This document shows, in pieces, positions 28,749-37,042 of a DNA stretch of 64,000 nucleotides. The position numbers were made by a program, and so were the translations under genes. Location of the stretch: contig NZ_LMGY01000012.1 of NCBI RefSeq assembly GCF_001427585.1, positions 656,200 to 720,199 of the forward strand. Reading direction: 5' to 3'. Source of the DNA: Pseudoxanthomonas sp. Root630. Its GTDB lineage: Bacteria > Pseudomonadota > Gammaproteobacteria > Xanthomonadales > Xanthomonadaceae. Each line of letters opens with the position of its first letter. Positions within the stretch are counted from its first letter, which is position 1. The notes under the pieces were generated by a model. That model saw only the letters and a list, made by a program, of their open reading frames with translations, did no database searches and was not told the DNA's origin.

Positions 28749-29708
28749 ATGAAGACACCGGTCGCCACCCTGGTATCCACCGCCTTGTTGCTGGCCGCAG
28801 GACACGCCTGCGCCGCCGATCCCGCCCGCGACCGCCAGTCGATCCTGGCGATGCGGGGCGACTACACCGTCGATTTCGCCTTCGACGAAACCGTGCTGCT
28901 GCAACCGGGCTACGAACGCCAGGCGGCCATGCGCAGTGGCGGCGACGAGACCGTCATCGTCGTCGAGGACACACCCGGCCGCATCGTTCTGCAGCACATC
29001 CTGGTGGATGCGAAGAGTGGCCATGTCACCAAGCACTGGCGGCAGGACTGGATCTACGAAGCGCCCACGCGCTTCGAGTTCAGCGCGGACCAGACCTGGA
29101 ACGTGCGCACGATTCCCGCCGATGCCACGCGGGGCGCCTGGACGCAGTGCGTGTACGAAGTCAGCGACGCGCCGCGTTATTGCGGCACCGGCCGCTGGGA
29201 CTACACCAACGGGGTGGCCACCTGGACCAGCGACCTGAGCTGGCGGCCGTTGCCGCGCCGCGAGTACACCAAGCGCAGCGACTACAACGCGCTGTCGGTG
29301 GTCAACCGCCATACGCTGACGCCGAACGGCTGGACCCACGAGCAGTTCAACACCAAGGTCTTGCGCAAGCCCGATGGCACGCAGGTGGAACTGGCGCGCG
29401 AGTTCGGCTTCAACGACTACATCAAGACCACCGAGGTCGACTTCAAGCCCGCGCGCGACTACTGGCAGGCGACGGCCGGCTACTGGGCGAAGGTGCGCGC
29501 GCATTGGGATGGTTTCCTCTCCCGCGCGCCCGGCGTACGCCTGAAGACCAAGGTGGATGGCATGGCGATGATCATCCCGCTGTTCACCCAGGCGGGCGAC
29601 GTGCAGGAAGGCAAGCCGGTCGCGGATGCGGCCATCGCCAAGGTGTTCGCCGATTGGGTGGAGCCGGCGCCGGTGGAGTCCCCGGCTGCGGCAACGAAGG
29701 TCCGCTGA
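28749..29708 (+). CDS. Exported DUF6607 family protein of the haem cluster
   Basis: 319 residues with a signal peptide (MKTPVATLVSTALLLAAGHA-CAAD). The body is rich in Trp and Tyr (KHWRQDWIYEAPTRFEFS, RRWDY-type strands), consistent with a periplasmic or surface beta-rich protein; it matches what I recall of DUF6607, often encoded beside TonB receptors for haem. It starts 11 bases after the preceding stop, so it belongs to the same Fur-controlled transcript. The reaction or binding role is unknown. Confidence 0.7.
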   Translation: MKTPVATLVSTALLLAAGHACAADPARDRQSILAMRGDYTVDFAFDETVLLQPGYERQAAMRSGGDETVIVVEDTPGRIVLQHILVDAKSGHVTKHWRQDWIYEAPTRFEFSADQTWNVRTIPADATRGAWTQCVYEVSDAPRYCGTGRWDYTNGVATWTSDLSWRPLPRREYTKRSDYNALSVVNRHTLTPNGWTHEQFNTKVLRKPDGTQVELAREFGFNDYIKTTEVDFKPARDYWQATAGYWAKVRAHWDGFLSRAPGVRLKTKVDGMAMIIPLFTQAGDVQEGKPVADAAIAKVFADWVEPAPVESPAAATKVR

Positions 29709-29744
29709 AGGTTCTCTCCGGCACACGGATGTGCCGCCTTTGAG

Positions 29745-29771
29745 AAAAAAAGACCCCCGCGGATGCGGGGG
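29745..29771 (-). terminator. Rho-independent terminator of the PDZ/anti-sigma/sigma operon
   Basis: 7-bp stem CCCCCGC / GCGGGGG (29754-29760 with 29765-29771), followed on the minus strand by TCTTTTTTT. A second, weaker hairpin (CGGCACA / TGTGCCG, 29719-29736) just after the DUF6607 stop may serve the plus strand. Confidence 0.8.
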
Positions 29772-29810
29772 CAGGGGATTCATCGGTTTCTCTTCTAGTA
29801 GTAATAGGTG

Positions 29811-30992
29811 TCAGAGCAGCGTTCCGCCCTTGCCGGAAGGCGGTACGGGGGGAGCGGGCGGCGGCGGCGGCAGCGGCATGTCGCCGCCGTCGTCTTCGAA
29901 GGTCTGCACCTTGCCGTCCTGGTCGACGATCATCACGCGCCGACGCTCCACGATGGCCGACGCCTTGCCGGCGGCCGCTGCCGTACGCGGCTTCACGACC
30001 ACGCGCGACGTTGCGGGGAAGCGGAACGCCGCGGCCTTCGGTACGGCAACGGTGCTGGTCCGGGTCTGGCGGTCGCGCAGGTACTCGATCGAGACCGTCG
30101 CGTCTGCCGGCTTGTCGCGCAGCGCCTGGGTGACGTCGCGGGGCGAGGTCACCGCTGCGCCATCCACCTTGCGGATCACGTCGCCGGCCTGCAGCCCTTC
30201 GAGTTCCTCGCCGACGGACAGGACGAGCACACCGGCCTCGGTGCCGAAGTAGCGTCCCAGCGAGGCATCCACCGTGGCCAGGTTGAGGTTGCTCCAGCGG
30301 AAGGCTTCCGCCAGCGCAGGCAACTGGCAATCTTCGCCCTTGCAGTCGCCCAGCCGGCCGAGCTTGCGGAGTTCGAGCTGGACTTCGGGCGCGATGACGG
30401 CGCTGATCTCGCCCATCGGCACGGGCACGCCCTCGATCTGCGGCATGCCACCATCGCCGCTGCGGAGGAAGACGGCGCCCGGCCCCTGGCTGGCGAATGC
30501 GATACGCGGGGAGACCTGCGTGGGGGTGACGCTGGCCTCGTGCGCCTTGCCGTCGCGCTGGTAGGTGACCCGCACGGGCGTATCGGCCTTGAGGTCGGCC
30601 AGCAGCTTGCGCGCATGGGCCACTCGCGCGTCGGCGGTGCCGCCGCTGACCGCTTCGCCCGCCACGCGTACCAGCCGGTCGCCTGCCTTGAGTCCGGCCT
30701 TGGCCGCGCCGCTATCCGGCGTCACGCCGGTGATGCGCACGCCCGTCGCGTCGTCGCCCGACAGCAGCACGCCGAGTCGCGGCCGGCGCACGATGATGTG
30801 ATCGATGTCGATGGGTGCACGCGCGGCGGTGCCGTCCCGCGAGAGTTCGGCCACGCGCTTTGCGGCGCGTTGCAGGTCGGCGCGGGCGGCCTCGAGTTCC
30901 TTCTGCTTGGCTGCGTCGTTCTGCTGGGCCAACGCCGGCAAGGGTGCGATCAGCGCAAGGGCCAGCAATGACCGGGAAAGGGGTTTGAGCAT
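29811..30992 (-). CDS. Periplasmic protein with two PDZ domains and no protease domain
   Basis: 393 residues: signal peptide (MLKPLSRSLLALALIAPLPA-LAQ), a short coiled region (about 25-55), PDZ1 around RRPRLGVLLSGDDATGVRIT...AGLKAGDRLVRVAG, and PDZ2 around LGRYFGTEAGVLVLSVGEEL...LQAGDVIRKVDG. A Pro-rich tail ends PLPPPPPAPPVPPSGKGG. There is no Ser-protease domain, so it is not a DegP/DegS itself; it could be an adaptor or substrate sensor. It is the last gene after an ECF sigma factor and its likely anti-sigma, so it probably belongs to that envelope-stress regulon. Confidence 0.82.
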   Translation of the reverse strand: MLKPLSRSLLALALIAPLPALAQQNDAAKQKELEAARADLQRAAKRVAELSRDGTAARAPIDIDHIIVRRPRLGVLLSGDDATGVRITGVTPDSGAAKAGLKAGDRLVRVAGEAVSGGTADARVAHARKLLADLKADTPVRVTYQRDGKAHEASVTPTQVSPRIAFASQGPGAVFLRSGDGGMPQIEGVPVPMGEISAVIAPEVQLELRKLGRLGDCKGEDCQLPALAEAFRWSNLNLATVDASLGRYFGTEAGVLVLSVGEELEGLQAGDVIRKVDGAAVTSPRDVTQALRDKPADATVSIEYLRDRQTRTSTVAVPKAAAFRFPATSRVVVKPRTAAAAGKASAIVERRRVMIVDQDGKVQTFEDDGGDMPLPPPPPAPPVPPSGKGGTLL

Positions 30993-31019
30993 GGTGGGTC
31001 TCCTCGTTGCGTGTCTGGA

Positions 31020-31736
31020 TCAATAGATGGCGGTGTCGGCGGCATCGTCGCCAAGGGCGACCTGCCAGCGTTGGGTGGCTTCCACACCGGTGAGCTGGCG
31101 CAGGGTGTCGACGCGCTCTTCCCACAGTGCGGCGCGCGTGGCCTCGGGCAGGGACGGTTGCGAGAGCGCCAGGTCGATGTGGCTGACCTGGTCCTGCAGG
31201 TCGGCGCTGACAGCGAGCGCCGCCACGTTGCCGGCGCCGGTGTCGGGCAACTGCGCCAGCACGGCCTCGAGTCGCGCGGATTCGGTATAGAGCGCGTCCA
31301 GGCGCGCAGGCTCGGCCGCCATGCGAGCAGGCGCAGGACGCGCAACGGCCCGATGCACTGACGGAGCGTCAGCGATCTGCCGTGCCGTGGCGATGTCCGA
31401 CGGGACGGCTACGGCCGGCTCGACATCGGCGTGCCGTGCCGGGGTGTCCGGGAGCGCCGGTGCCGGGGTAGCGATGGCGGGGGCGCGCTGCGGCGGCGGC
31501 AACGAGGTCTGCGTGTTCCGCCAATGCATCAACGGGATCACGGCGGCGAAGAAGGCCGTGGCAGCCAGCGCGATGGCGGGACGGTGCCAGCGCGCAGGGC
31601 GTGCCGGCACGCGCGATGCCGGCAGCGCAGCGGCGACGCGCTGCCATGCGCCGTGAGGCGGGGATTCCAGCGGCAGGGCGCCGAACGCATCGCCCCAGTC
31701 GCGCGGCACGGGTTCGCGGGAACGGGAATCAGGCAT
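31020..31736 (-). CDS. Probable anti-sigma factor (single-pass membrane protein)
   Basis: 238 residues. The N-terminal 50 residues are cytoplasmic (DWGDAFGALPLESPPHGAWQ), then one membrane segment (about 53-70, PAIALAATAFFAAVIPLMHW), then a Pro/Ala linker and a helical periplasmic domain. This layout and its overlap of 8 bases with the ECF sigma gene are the usual marks of an anti-sigma factor. No zinc-binding HxxxCxxC motif is present. The target is inferred from position. Confidence 0.7.
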   Translation of the reverse strand: MPDSRSREPVPRDWGDAFGALPLESPPHGAWQRVAAALPASRVPARPARWHRPAIALAATAFFAAVIPLMHWRNTQTSLPPPQRAPAIATPAPALPDTPARHADVEPAVAVPSDIATARQIADAPSVHRAVARPAPARMAAEPARLDALYTESARLEAVLAQLPDTGAGNVAALAVSADLQDQVSHIDLALSQPSLPEATRAALWEERVDTLRQLTGVEATQRWQVALGDDAADTAIY

Positions 31737-32376
31737 GGACGGTGTCCTCGATGTTCAACAGCGCCCGCAGCCGGCGCGTGCCGCGGGAGACCTGTGATTT
31801 GGAGAAGCTGGGCGTGCGCTGCATGAGCCCGGCGATCTCCTCGTGGGTGTAGCCCTCGGCGTGGTAAAGCCACAACACGCTGCGGGTTGCCGCGGGCAAC
31901 GCTTCCAGCGCGCGCTGCAGCAGTGCCGCATCGGCCGCGGCCGCCGGGGGCAGGCCCTGGTCCTGCGGCAGGTCGTCCTCTTCCACCGAGATCTCGGCGA
32001 CCAGCCGCTTCTGTCGCCGCAGGCGCAGCAGCGCCTCGTTGACGGCGATCTGCCGCAGCCAGCCCCAGAAGGGGCAGTCGCCGCGGTAGTCGGGAAGGTG
32101 GTGGAAGAGCTTCAGCATGGTGTCCTGCAGCACGTCGCCCGCTTCCTCCCGGTCGCCGCAGATACGGAGCGCCAGCGTGAACACCGGGCGCTCGAAGCGC
32201 CGGTAGATCTGCTCGAACGACTCCCGGCAGCCCGAGCGCGCACGGGCGACCAGGCTGTCGGGGACGTCGATGGCGAACTGCGATCGGCTCAAGTCGAGGA
32301 TTTCTCGGGGCTGTCGGAAGTAGGGATGCCGCAGCGGGCAATACCGTCGCAACGACCGGAAAGTTCCGTCGGGCAT
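31729..32376 (-). CDS. ECF RNA polymerase sigma factor
   Basis: 215 residues. Region 2 reads ESFEQIYRRFERPVFTLALR...AGDVLQDTMLKLFHHLPDYR, with WGWLRQIAVNEAL after it; region 4 holds LPAATRSVLWLYHAEGYTHE-EIAGLM, a good helix-turn-helix. The ATG at 32376 gives an unusually long, Arg-rich N-terminus; a TTG start near residue 29 (before SRSQFAIDV) is an alternative. It heads a three-gene unit with the anti-sigma and the PDZ protein. Its start is divergent from qmcA with only 51 bases between. Confidence 0.88.
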   Translation of the reverse strand: MPDGTFRSLRRYCPLRHPYFRQPREILDLSRSQFAIDVPDSLVARARSGCRESFEQIYRRFERPVFTLALRICGDREEAGDVLQDTMLKLFHHLPDYRGDCPFWGWLRQIAVNEALLRLRRQKRLVAEISVEEDDLPQDQGLPPAAAADAALLQRALEALPAATRSVLWLYHAEGYTHEEIAGLMQRTPSFSKSQVSRGTRRLRALLNIEDTVHA

Positions 32377-32392
32377 CGGCCCCGGCCATGCC

Positions 32393-32398
32393 TATAAT
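32393..32398 (+). promoter_or_regulatory. -10 box of the qmcA-nfeD operon
   Basis: A consensus TATAAT placed 29 bases before the qmcA ATG, with AGGAAGG as ribosome site in between. The -35 region is not recognisable, and lies inside the 5' end of the divergent sigma gene. Confidence 0.5.
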
Positions 32399-32427
32399 CG
32401 GATCTACATCACAGGAAGGGGGTCAGC

Positions 32428-33393
32428 ATGGAGTTCGGTCTTTCGACATTGGTGGTCGCGGCGGTAGTGCTGTTCATCGTGGTCACCTTCTTCAAAGGTG
32501 TCCGCGTGGTGCCGCAGGGCTACGAATTCACGGTGGAGCATTTCGGCAAGTACACCCACACGATGACCCCCGGCCTGCACTTCCTGATCCCATACATGCA
32601 GAGCATCGGCCGCAAGGTCAACATGATGGAGCAGGTGTTCGAAGTGCCCTCGCAGGACGTCATCACTAAGGACAACGCGGTGGTGAAGGTGGACGGCGTG
32701 GTGTTCTTCCAGGTGCTGGATGCCGCCAAGGCCGCCTATGAAGTGTCCAGCCTGGACCAGGCGATGATTGCGCTGGTGCAGACCAACATCCGCACCGTGA
32801 TCGGCTCGATGGACCTGGACGAGTCGCTCAGCCAGCGCGAGACCATCAACGCCAAGCTGCTCGGCGTGGTCGACCACGCGACCAGCCCGTGGGGCGTGAA
32901 GGTCAACCGCATCGAGATCAAGGACATCCAGCCGCCGCGCGACCTGGTGGATGCGATGGCGCGGCAGATGAAGGCCGAGCGCGACAAGCGCGCCTCGATC
33001 CTGGAAGCGGAGGGCGCGCGTCAGTCGGAAATCCTGCGCGCCGAAGGCGACAAGCAGAGCGCGATCCTGGAGGCCGAAGGCAAGCGCGAGGCCGCCTATC
33101 GCGAGGCCGAGGCGCGCGAGCGCCTGGCCGAGGCGGAAGCCAAGGCCACCGAGCTGGTTTCCAATGCCATCGCCCAGGGCGACGTGCAGGCGATCAATTA
33201 CTTCATCGCGCAGAAGTACGTGGAAGCCTTCAGGGAACTGGCCACGGCGCCGAACCAGAAGTTCGTGCTGATGCCGATGGAAGCCAGTGGCGTGATCGGT
33301 TCCATCGCCGGCATCGCCGAGCTGGCCAAGGAGGCGCTGAACAAGCAGCAGGTGGCCGCGCCGCCGCGTCCGCCGCGCGTCCCGGGAGGCTGA
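32428..33393 (+). CDS. qmcA: SPFH/stomatin-like membrane protein QmcA
   Basis: 321 residues: one N-terminal membrane segment (about 5-24), then an SPFH (band 7) domain with VPQGYEFTVEHFGKYTHTM..PGLHFLIPYMQ and KDIQPPRDLVDAMARQMKAE. A long Ala/Glu/Arg coiled coil (about 190-240) and a Pro-rich tail follow. Such proteins oligomerise as membrane microdomain scaffolds and often regulate FtsH-type proteolysis. It is paired with nfeD, starting 2 bases after it, as in most genomes. Confidence 0.92.
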   Translation: MEFGLSTLVVAAVVLFIVVTFFKGVRVVPQGYEFTVEHFGKYTHTMTPGLHFLIPYMQSIGRKVNMMEQVFEVPSQDVITKDNAVVKVDGVVFFQVLDAAKAAYEVSSLDQAMIALVQTNIRTVIGSMDLDESLSQRETINAKLLGVVDHATSPWGVKVNRIEIKDIQPPRDLVDAMARQMKAERDKRASILEAEGARQSEILRAEGDKQSAILEAEGKREAAYREAEARERLAEAEAKATELVSNAIAQGDVQAINYFIAQKYVEAFRELATAPNQKFVLMPMEASGVIGSIAGIAELAKEALNKQQVAAPPRPPRVPGG

Positions 33394-33394
33394 C

Positions 33395-33826
33395 ATGAGC
33401 TTCAAGTTCGCGTTCTGGGCGATCGGGGCGCTGGTGCTGTTCGCCGCGGAGGCGATGGCGCCGGGTGCCTTCATGCTGTGGTTCGGTTTCGCCGCGGTGG
33501 CGATGGCGGTCGTGGTGCTGGCGGTGCCGGGGCTGGGCTGGCTGGCGCAAGCGGTGCTGTTCTCGGTGCTCGCGCTGATCTCCGTGGCGGTCTACCGCAA
33601 GTGGTTCCGCGGCAAGGGACGGCAGAGCGACAAGCCGTTGCTCAACCGGCGCGCCGAACAGCTGGTCGGTACGGTCGCCGTGCTCGACCAGGCGATCGCG
33701 GGCGGTCGCGGCCGGGTCAAGATCGACGATGCGTTCTGGACAGTGGAAGGCCCCGACCTGCCGGTCGGCACCCGCGTGCGGGTGGTGGCCGTGGATGGGA
33801 TGACATTGAAGGTCCAGGAGGCCTGA
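33395..33826 (+). CDS. NfeD-family membrane protein (short type)
   Basis: 143 residues with three hydrophobic segments in the first 70, then a soluble OB-fold domain (LVGTVAVLDQAIAGGRGRVK...GTRVRVVAVDGMTLKVQ). This is the short NfeD1b type, without the ClpP-like protease half. The adjacent SPFH gene is its usual partner; together they form a membrane-domain scaffold. Confidence 0.9.
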   Translation: MSFKFAFWAIGALVLFAAEAMAPGAFMLWFGFAAVAMAVVVLAVPGLGWLAQAVLFSVLALISVAVYRKWFRGKGRQSDKPLLNRRAEQLVGTVAVLDQAIAGGRGRVKIDDAFWTVEGPDLPVGTRVRVVAVDGMTLKVQEA

Positions 33827-33830
33827 GCGC

Positions 33831-34352
33831 ATGGGGCAAGGGGTGGCACTGGCGGCGTGGATGGGCATGCTGTTGCCGGTCGCACCGACCGCGGGCCAGC
33901 AGCTTGTCGGCCTGACCGTGCCGCCCTATCCCGATGCGCTGGAAGACATGGGCGGGAGTTGCGTGTCGGAGTCGACCGACTACGCGCATGTCTGCGACTA
34001 CTCGGTGTCGGTGCTCGCGGCGCCGCCGCGCGATGCGGAATCCGAGCCGGTGCCGCGCTACGTCGTGGCGGGCAGGATGGCGGGCCGCGAGGGCAATCGC
34101 GCGCGTTGGCAGATCACCGATGCGCAGCCGTATCCGAAGGGGCGGCAGGACTACTACCTCCAGTTCGGCAACTGCCGCATCGACCGCCAGCCGGATGCGC
34201 GCGTCGCCGCCCTGGTGCGCCAGCACGACAACGATGGCGAATGGTTGCGCGACGTCGCCTGGGCCGGCCGCATCGAACTGCCTGCCGGACGCTTCACGCC
34301 TCTGGATGCCGGTTCGGTGGACTGCATCAACACCGCCTACGAAGGCCTCTGA
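33831..34352 (+). CDS. Exported hypothetical protein
   Basis: 173 residues, starting 4 bases after the nfeD stop. The N-terminus (MGQGVALAAWMGMLLPVAPT-AGQQ) is a probable signal peptide. Four Cys (in GGSCVS, HVCDYS, GNCRID and VDCINT) could form two disulphides, fitting a periplasmic protein. No family was recognised. The spacing suggests co-transcription with qmcA-nfeD, but no functional link is known. Confidence 0.65.
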   Translation: MGQGVALAAWMGMLLPVAPTAGQQLVGLTVPPYPDALEDMGGSCVSESTDYAHVCDYSVSVLAAPPRDAESEPVPRYVVAGRMAGREGNRARWQITDAQPYPKGRQDYYLQFGNCRIDRQPDARVAALVRQHDNDGEWLRDVAWAGRIELPAGRFTPLDAGSVDCINTAYEGL

Positions 34353-34376
34353 CGCCAACGCCCTCTGCGGGTGCGT

Positions 34377-34389
34377 TCTGGGATAATGG
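34377..34389 (+). promoter_or_regulatory. Extended -10 promoter of gcvT
   Basis: TCTGGGATAATGG, containing TGG-GATAAT (extended -10), 28 bases before the gcvT start. The same 13 bases occur upstream of nadE (58508-58520). The -35 is not obvious at either site. Confidence 0.6.
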
Positions 34390-34416
34390 CCCTCTTTGCC
34401 TGTCCCAGGATCCGCC

Positions 34417-35538
34417 ATGACCCAGAAGACCATCCTCAACGACACCCATCGCGCACTCGGCGCCAAGATGGTCGATTTCGGCGGCTGGGACATGCCGATC
34501 CACTACGGCTCGCAGATCGAGGAGCACCATCAGGTGCGTCGCGACGCCGGCATGTTCGACGTCAGCCACATGACCGTGGTGGACCTGCGCGGCGACCGCA
34601 CGCGCGACTTCCTGCGCCACCTGGTGGCCAACTCCGTCGACAAGCTGCAGAAGCCGGGCAAGGCGCTGTATACCGCCATGCTCGACGAGGCCGGCGGTGT
34701 GATCGACGACCTCATCATCTATTACATGGCCGAAGACTTCTTCCGCCTGGTGGTCAACGCCGCCACCCGCGAGAAGGACCTGGCATGGATCGGCGCGCAG
34801 GCCGCTCCCTTCGCCGTCGCCGTCACCGAGCGCCCCGAGTTCGCCATGGTCGCCGTGCAGGGCCCGACCGCGCGCGAGCGCGTGCACGGTCTGCTCCGCG
34901 AGGAGGATCGCGCCAAGGTCGGCAAGCTGACGCGCTTCGCCGCCGCGGATGCCGCCAGCCTCGCCGGCGTCCCGCTGTTCGTGGCGCGCACCGGGTACAC
35001 CGGCGAGGACGGCTACGAGATCGTCCTGCCGCAGGAGCAGGCGGTGGCGTTCTGGAATGCGCTGCTCGACGCCGGTGTGAAACCCGCAGGGCTCGGCGCG
35101 CGCGACACGCTGCGCCTGGAGGCCGGCATGAACCTGTACGGCCAGGACATGGATGAAACCGTCTCGCCCTACGAAGCCGCCCTCGCCTGGACGGTGGCCC
35201 TCGACGAGGGGCGTGCCTTCAATGGCCGCGCCACGCTCGAAGCGCAGAAGGCCGACGGCGCACCGCGCCAGATGATCGGCCTGGTGATGGACGAGAAGGG
35301 CGTGTTGCGCCACGGGCAGAAGGTGCTGACGCAGCACGGCGAGGGCGAGATCCTCTCCGGCACCTTCTCGCCGACGCTGGGCAAGGCCATCGCCTTCGCG
35401 CGCGTGCCGGCCGGCGAGATTCCGCTGGGCGCCACCGGGGACGTGCGTGTGGATATCCGCGGCCGCGAGGTGCCGGTGCGCGTGGTGAAGTTCCCGTTCG
35501 TGCGCGAGGGCCAGGCACAGCCGGGCGTACTGGAGTGA
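34417..35538 (+). CDS. gcvT: Glycine cleavage system T protein (aminomethyltransferase)
   Basis: Transfers the methylene group from the aminomethyl-lipoyl arm of GcvH to tetrahydrofolate, releasing ammonia. 373 residues from [15 protein letters not shown], with AGGA 8 bases upstream. Folate-binding motifs include [32 protein letters not shown] and [10 protein letters not shown]. gcvH follows after 85 bases; gcvP is not in the window. No glycine riboswitch fits in the short leader. Confidence 0.96.
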   Translation: MTQKTILNDTHRALGAKMVDFGGWDMPIHYGSQIEEHHQVRRDAGMFDVSHMTVVDLRGDRTRDFLRHLVANSVDKLQKPGKALYTAMLDEAGGVIDDLIIYYMAEDFFRLVVNAATREKDLAWIGAQAAPFAVAVTERPEFAMVAVQGPTARERVHGLLREEDRAKVGKLTRFAAADAASLAGVPLFVARTGYTGEDGYEIVLPQEQAVAFWNALLDAGVKPAGLGARDTLRLEAGMNLYGQDMDETVSPYEAALAWTVALDEGRAFNGRATLEAQKADGAPRQMIGLVMDEKGVLRHGQKVLTQHGEGEILSGTFSPTLGKAIAFARVPAGEIPLGATGDVRVDIRGREVPVRVVKFPFVREGQAQPGVLE

Positions 35539-35623
35539 ACGGCGCGCCGCTTCCTTCACCTGTGCCTTCCTCCGCTAAACTATCGTCTCTTCCCCGACCC
35601 ACTGCACTTTTCCGGAGTACCCC

Positions 35624-36019
35624 ATGAGTGAAATTCCTGGCGATCTGAAGTTCCTCAAGTCCCACGAATGGGCCCGCCTGGAAGGCGGCGGCCGTGTCAC
35701 CGTCGGCATTTCCGACCACGCGCAGGGCCTGCTGGGCGACCTCGTGTACGTCGAACTGCCCAACGTCGGCGACCGCATCGAAGCCGGCAATGCCAGCGCC
35801 GTGGTCGAGTCGGTCAAGGCGGCGTCCGACGTCTACAGCCCCGTGACCGGCACGGTGCTCGAGGTCAACGCGTCGCTCGCCGACAAGCCCGAAACCATCA
35901 ACGAGGACGCGTATGGCGATGGCTGGATCTTCGTGATCCAGGCCGAGGAGCCGGACCAGCTCAACGAGCTGCTCTCGCCCGACGACTACGCCGAACTGAT
36001 CGAAGACGAAGACCACTGA
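35624..36019 (+). CDS. gcvH: Glycine cleavage system H protein
   Basis: Lipoyl carrier of the glycine cleavage system, 131 residues. The lipoylated Lys65 lies in [14 protein letters not shown], and the preceding [13 protein letters not shown] is diagnostic. CGGAG lies 9 bases before the start. It is probably co-transcribed with gcvT and is followed by a strong terminator. Confidence 0.96.
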   Translation: MSEIPGDLKFLKSHEWARLEGGGRVTVGISDHAQGLLGDLVYVELPNVGDRIEAGNASAVVESVKAASDVYSPVTGTVLEVNASLADKPETINEDAYGDGWIFVIQAEEPDQLNELLSPDDYAELIEDEDH

Positions 36020-36044
36020 GGCAGCCCGACAGGCTGTCTCCCTG

Positions 36045-36100
36045 CGGGGAGCCGGTGGCGACGGAGCGGATCCGTCGTCGCCGGCTCCCCGTTTCGTTTC
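36045..36100 (+). terminator. Strong rho-independent terminator after gcvH
   Basis: A 21-bp stem (36045-36065 with 36071-36091, two G-U wobbles) with a 5-base loop, followed by TTTCGTTTC. Exceptionally long for a bacterial terminator; it ends the gcv transcript. Confidence 0.85.
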
Positions 36101-36653
36101 CGTCGCCTCGATCGGACGCACGCCCGACGCGTGACCGATGGCACGGGGAGTCGACGCCCGAGAACGACACGTCGGAATCCCGACGCAGTCCTCCCGCCGT
36201 GACCGACGAACGGCAAAACGGAATGCGCGGTACGCCTCCATCGCGATGGTCATGGACAGCGGGTCGGGATGTCGGTGCATGCCTGCGCACGCGTTGATCG
36301 CGCGTCCGAGGTGGCGAAGCCATCGCCAACAGGCAGGAAAATTTTTGCGCAAATCGGCGCATTCGGGCTTGTGCGACACGGAATCCGGCGCCTTCCGAGG
36401 AAGTTTTTTTAGCCTGCGTTCAAGCCGATCCGGTGCCGATCCGTGCGCTTCCCGGCAGCGCCGTGCAGGCACGTCGTCGGCGCAGGTTCGCGAGTGGCGC
36501 AAAAAAATATGCGCGTTTTCCCGATGTTTTTTTCACGCGTGCTTTTCCGGAGCGCGATGCGCGACGACATCGGCGGCAACCGGCGGGGTGCATCGGCGCC
36601 GTTCGCCGCCGACGCACATAGTGGGCGGGATGAAAAAAAGTTGCGGCCAGGTG
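36101..36653. other. Gene-free spacer with repeated A/T tracts
   Basis: About 550 bases with no credible gene; open frames here have no ribosome site and no protein-like composition. The right two thirds contain A4T5 (36338-36346) and four runs of exactly seven A or T (36404-36410, 36501-36507, 36527-36533, 36633-36639). This is striking in such G+C-rich DNA. GCGCA and TGCGC flank the second run. Curved DNA or binding of an H-NS/MvaT-like protein upstream of the small-RNA and H1-like genes is inference. Confidence 0.55.
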
Positions 36654-36682
36654 TTGACACCTTGAAAAACCGTGATTAGGTT
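36654..36682 (+). promoter_or_regulatory. Promoter of the candidate small RNA
   Basis: A perfect -35 TTGACA (36654-36659) and a -10-like TAGGTT (36677-36682) are 17 bases apart. There is no start codon with a ribosome site for 350 bases downstream, and a terminator intervenes at 36825, so the product is probably non-coding. Confidence 0.6.
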
Positions 36683-36688
36683 TCGCCC

Positions 36689-36864
36689 CAAGCAGAGCAT
36701 GCTGCGGAAGCGAGTGAGTCGAATCAACACGACAGCGCGAGAGACAACACAGACCATCGTCACCCGGATCGGGGTGGACGCCGGCCTCGCTTCCCCCGGA
36801 AAAACGCAACGCACCCAATCCAAGACACCCGCGTCGCCGAGCGACGCGGGTGTTTTCGTATTTG
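36689..36864 (+). ncRNA. Candidate small RNA of about 170 nt
   Basis: Bounded by a strong promoter (36654-36682) and a textbook terminator: a 12-bp stem ACACCCGCGTCG / CGACGCGGGTGT (36825-36836 with 36842-36853) followed by TTTTCGTATTT. The transcript has no ribosome site or sensible ORF. It includes a C-rich TTCCCCCGG patch (36791-36799) that could act as a seed in an unpaired loop. It may be an independent sRNA or a terminated leader of the H1-like gene. I recognise no known family. Confidence 0.6.
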
Positions 36865-37042
36865 TAGGGAGCCGGGTTTCGCACGCCCGGTCCCCTGGGG
36901 AATCCGCTTCGCCGCGCGTGTCGCGGCGGCGGCTGCCGACGGGTCCGACTCCCGCGGCGTTTCTTGCAGCTGGGCCTGCCTCCGGGCAGATGTGCTGTAA
37001 CCAGACGTAAAAATCCATAGTTCACTGACGAGGAGCCATCAC

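Noticed and set aside
34353..34416. Glycine riboswitch before gcvT
   Set aside because: The leader has only 64 bases and none of the tandem aptamer landmarks.
36138..36665. Plus-strand ORF of 175 codons in the gcvH-H1 spacer
   Set aside because: No ribosome site, Arg/Ser/Cys-rich composition, and it runs through the A/T tracts and into the small-RNA promoter.
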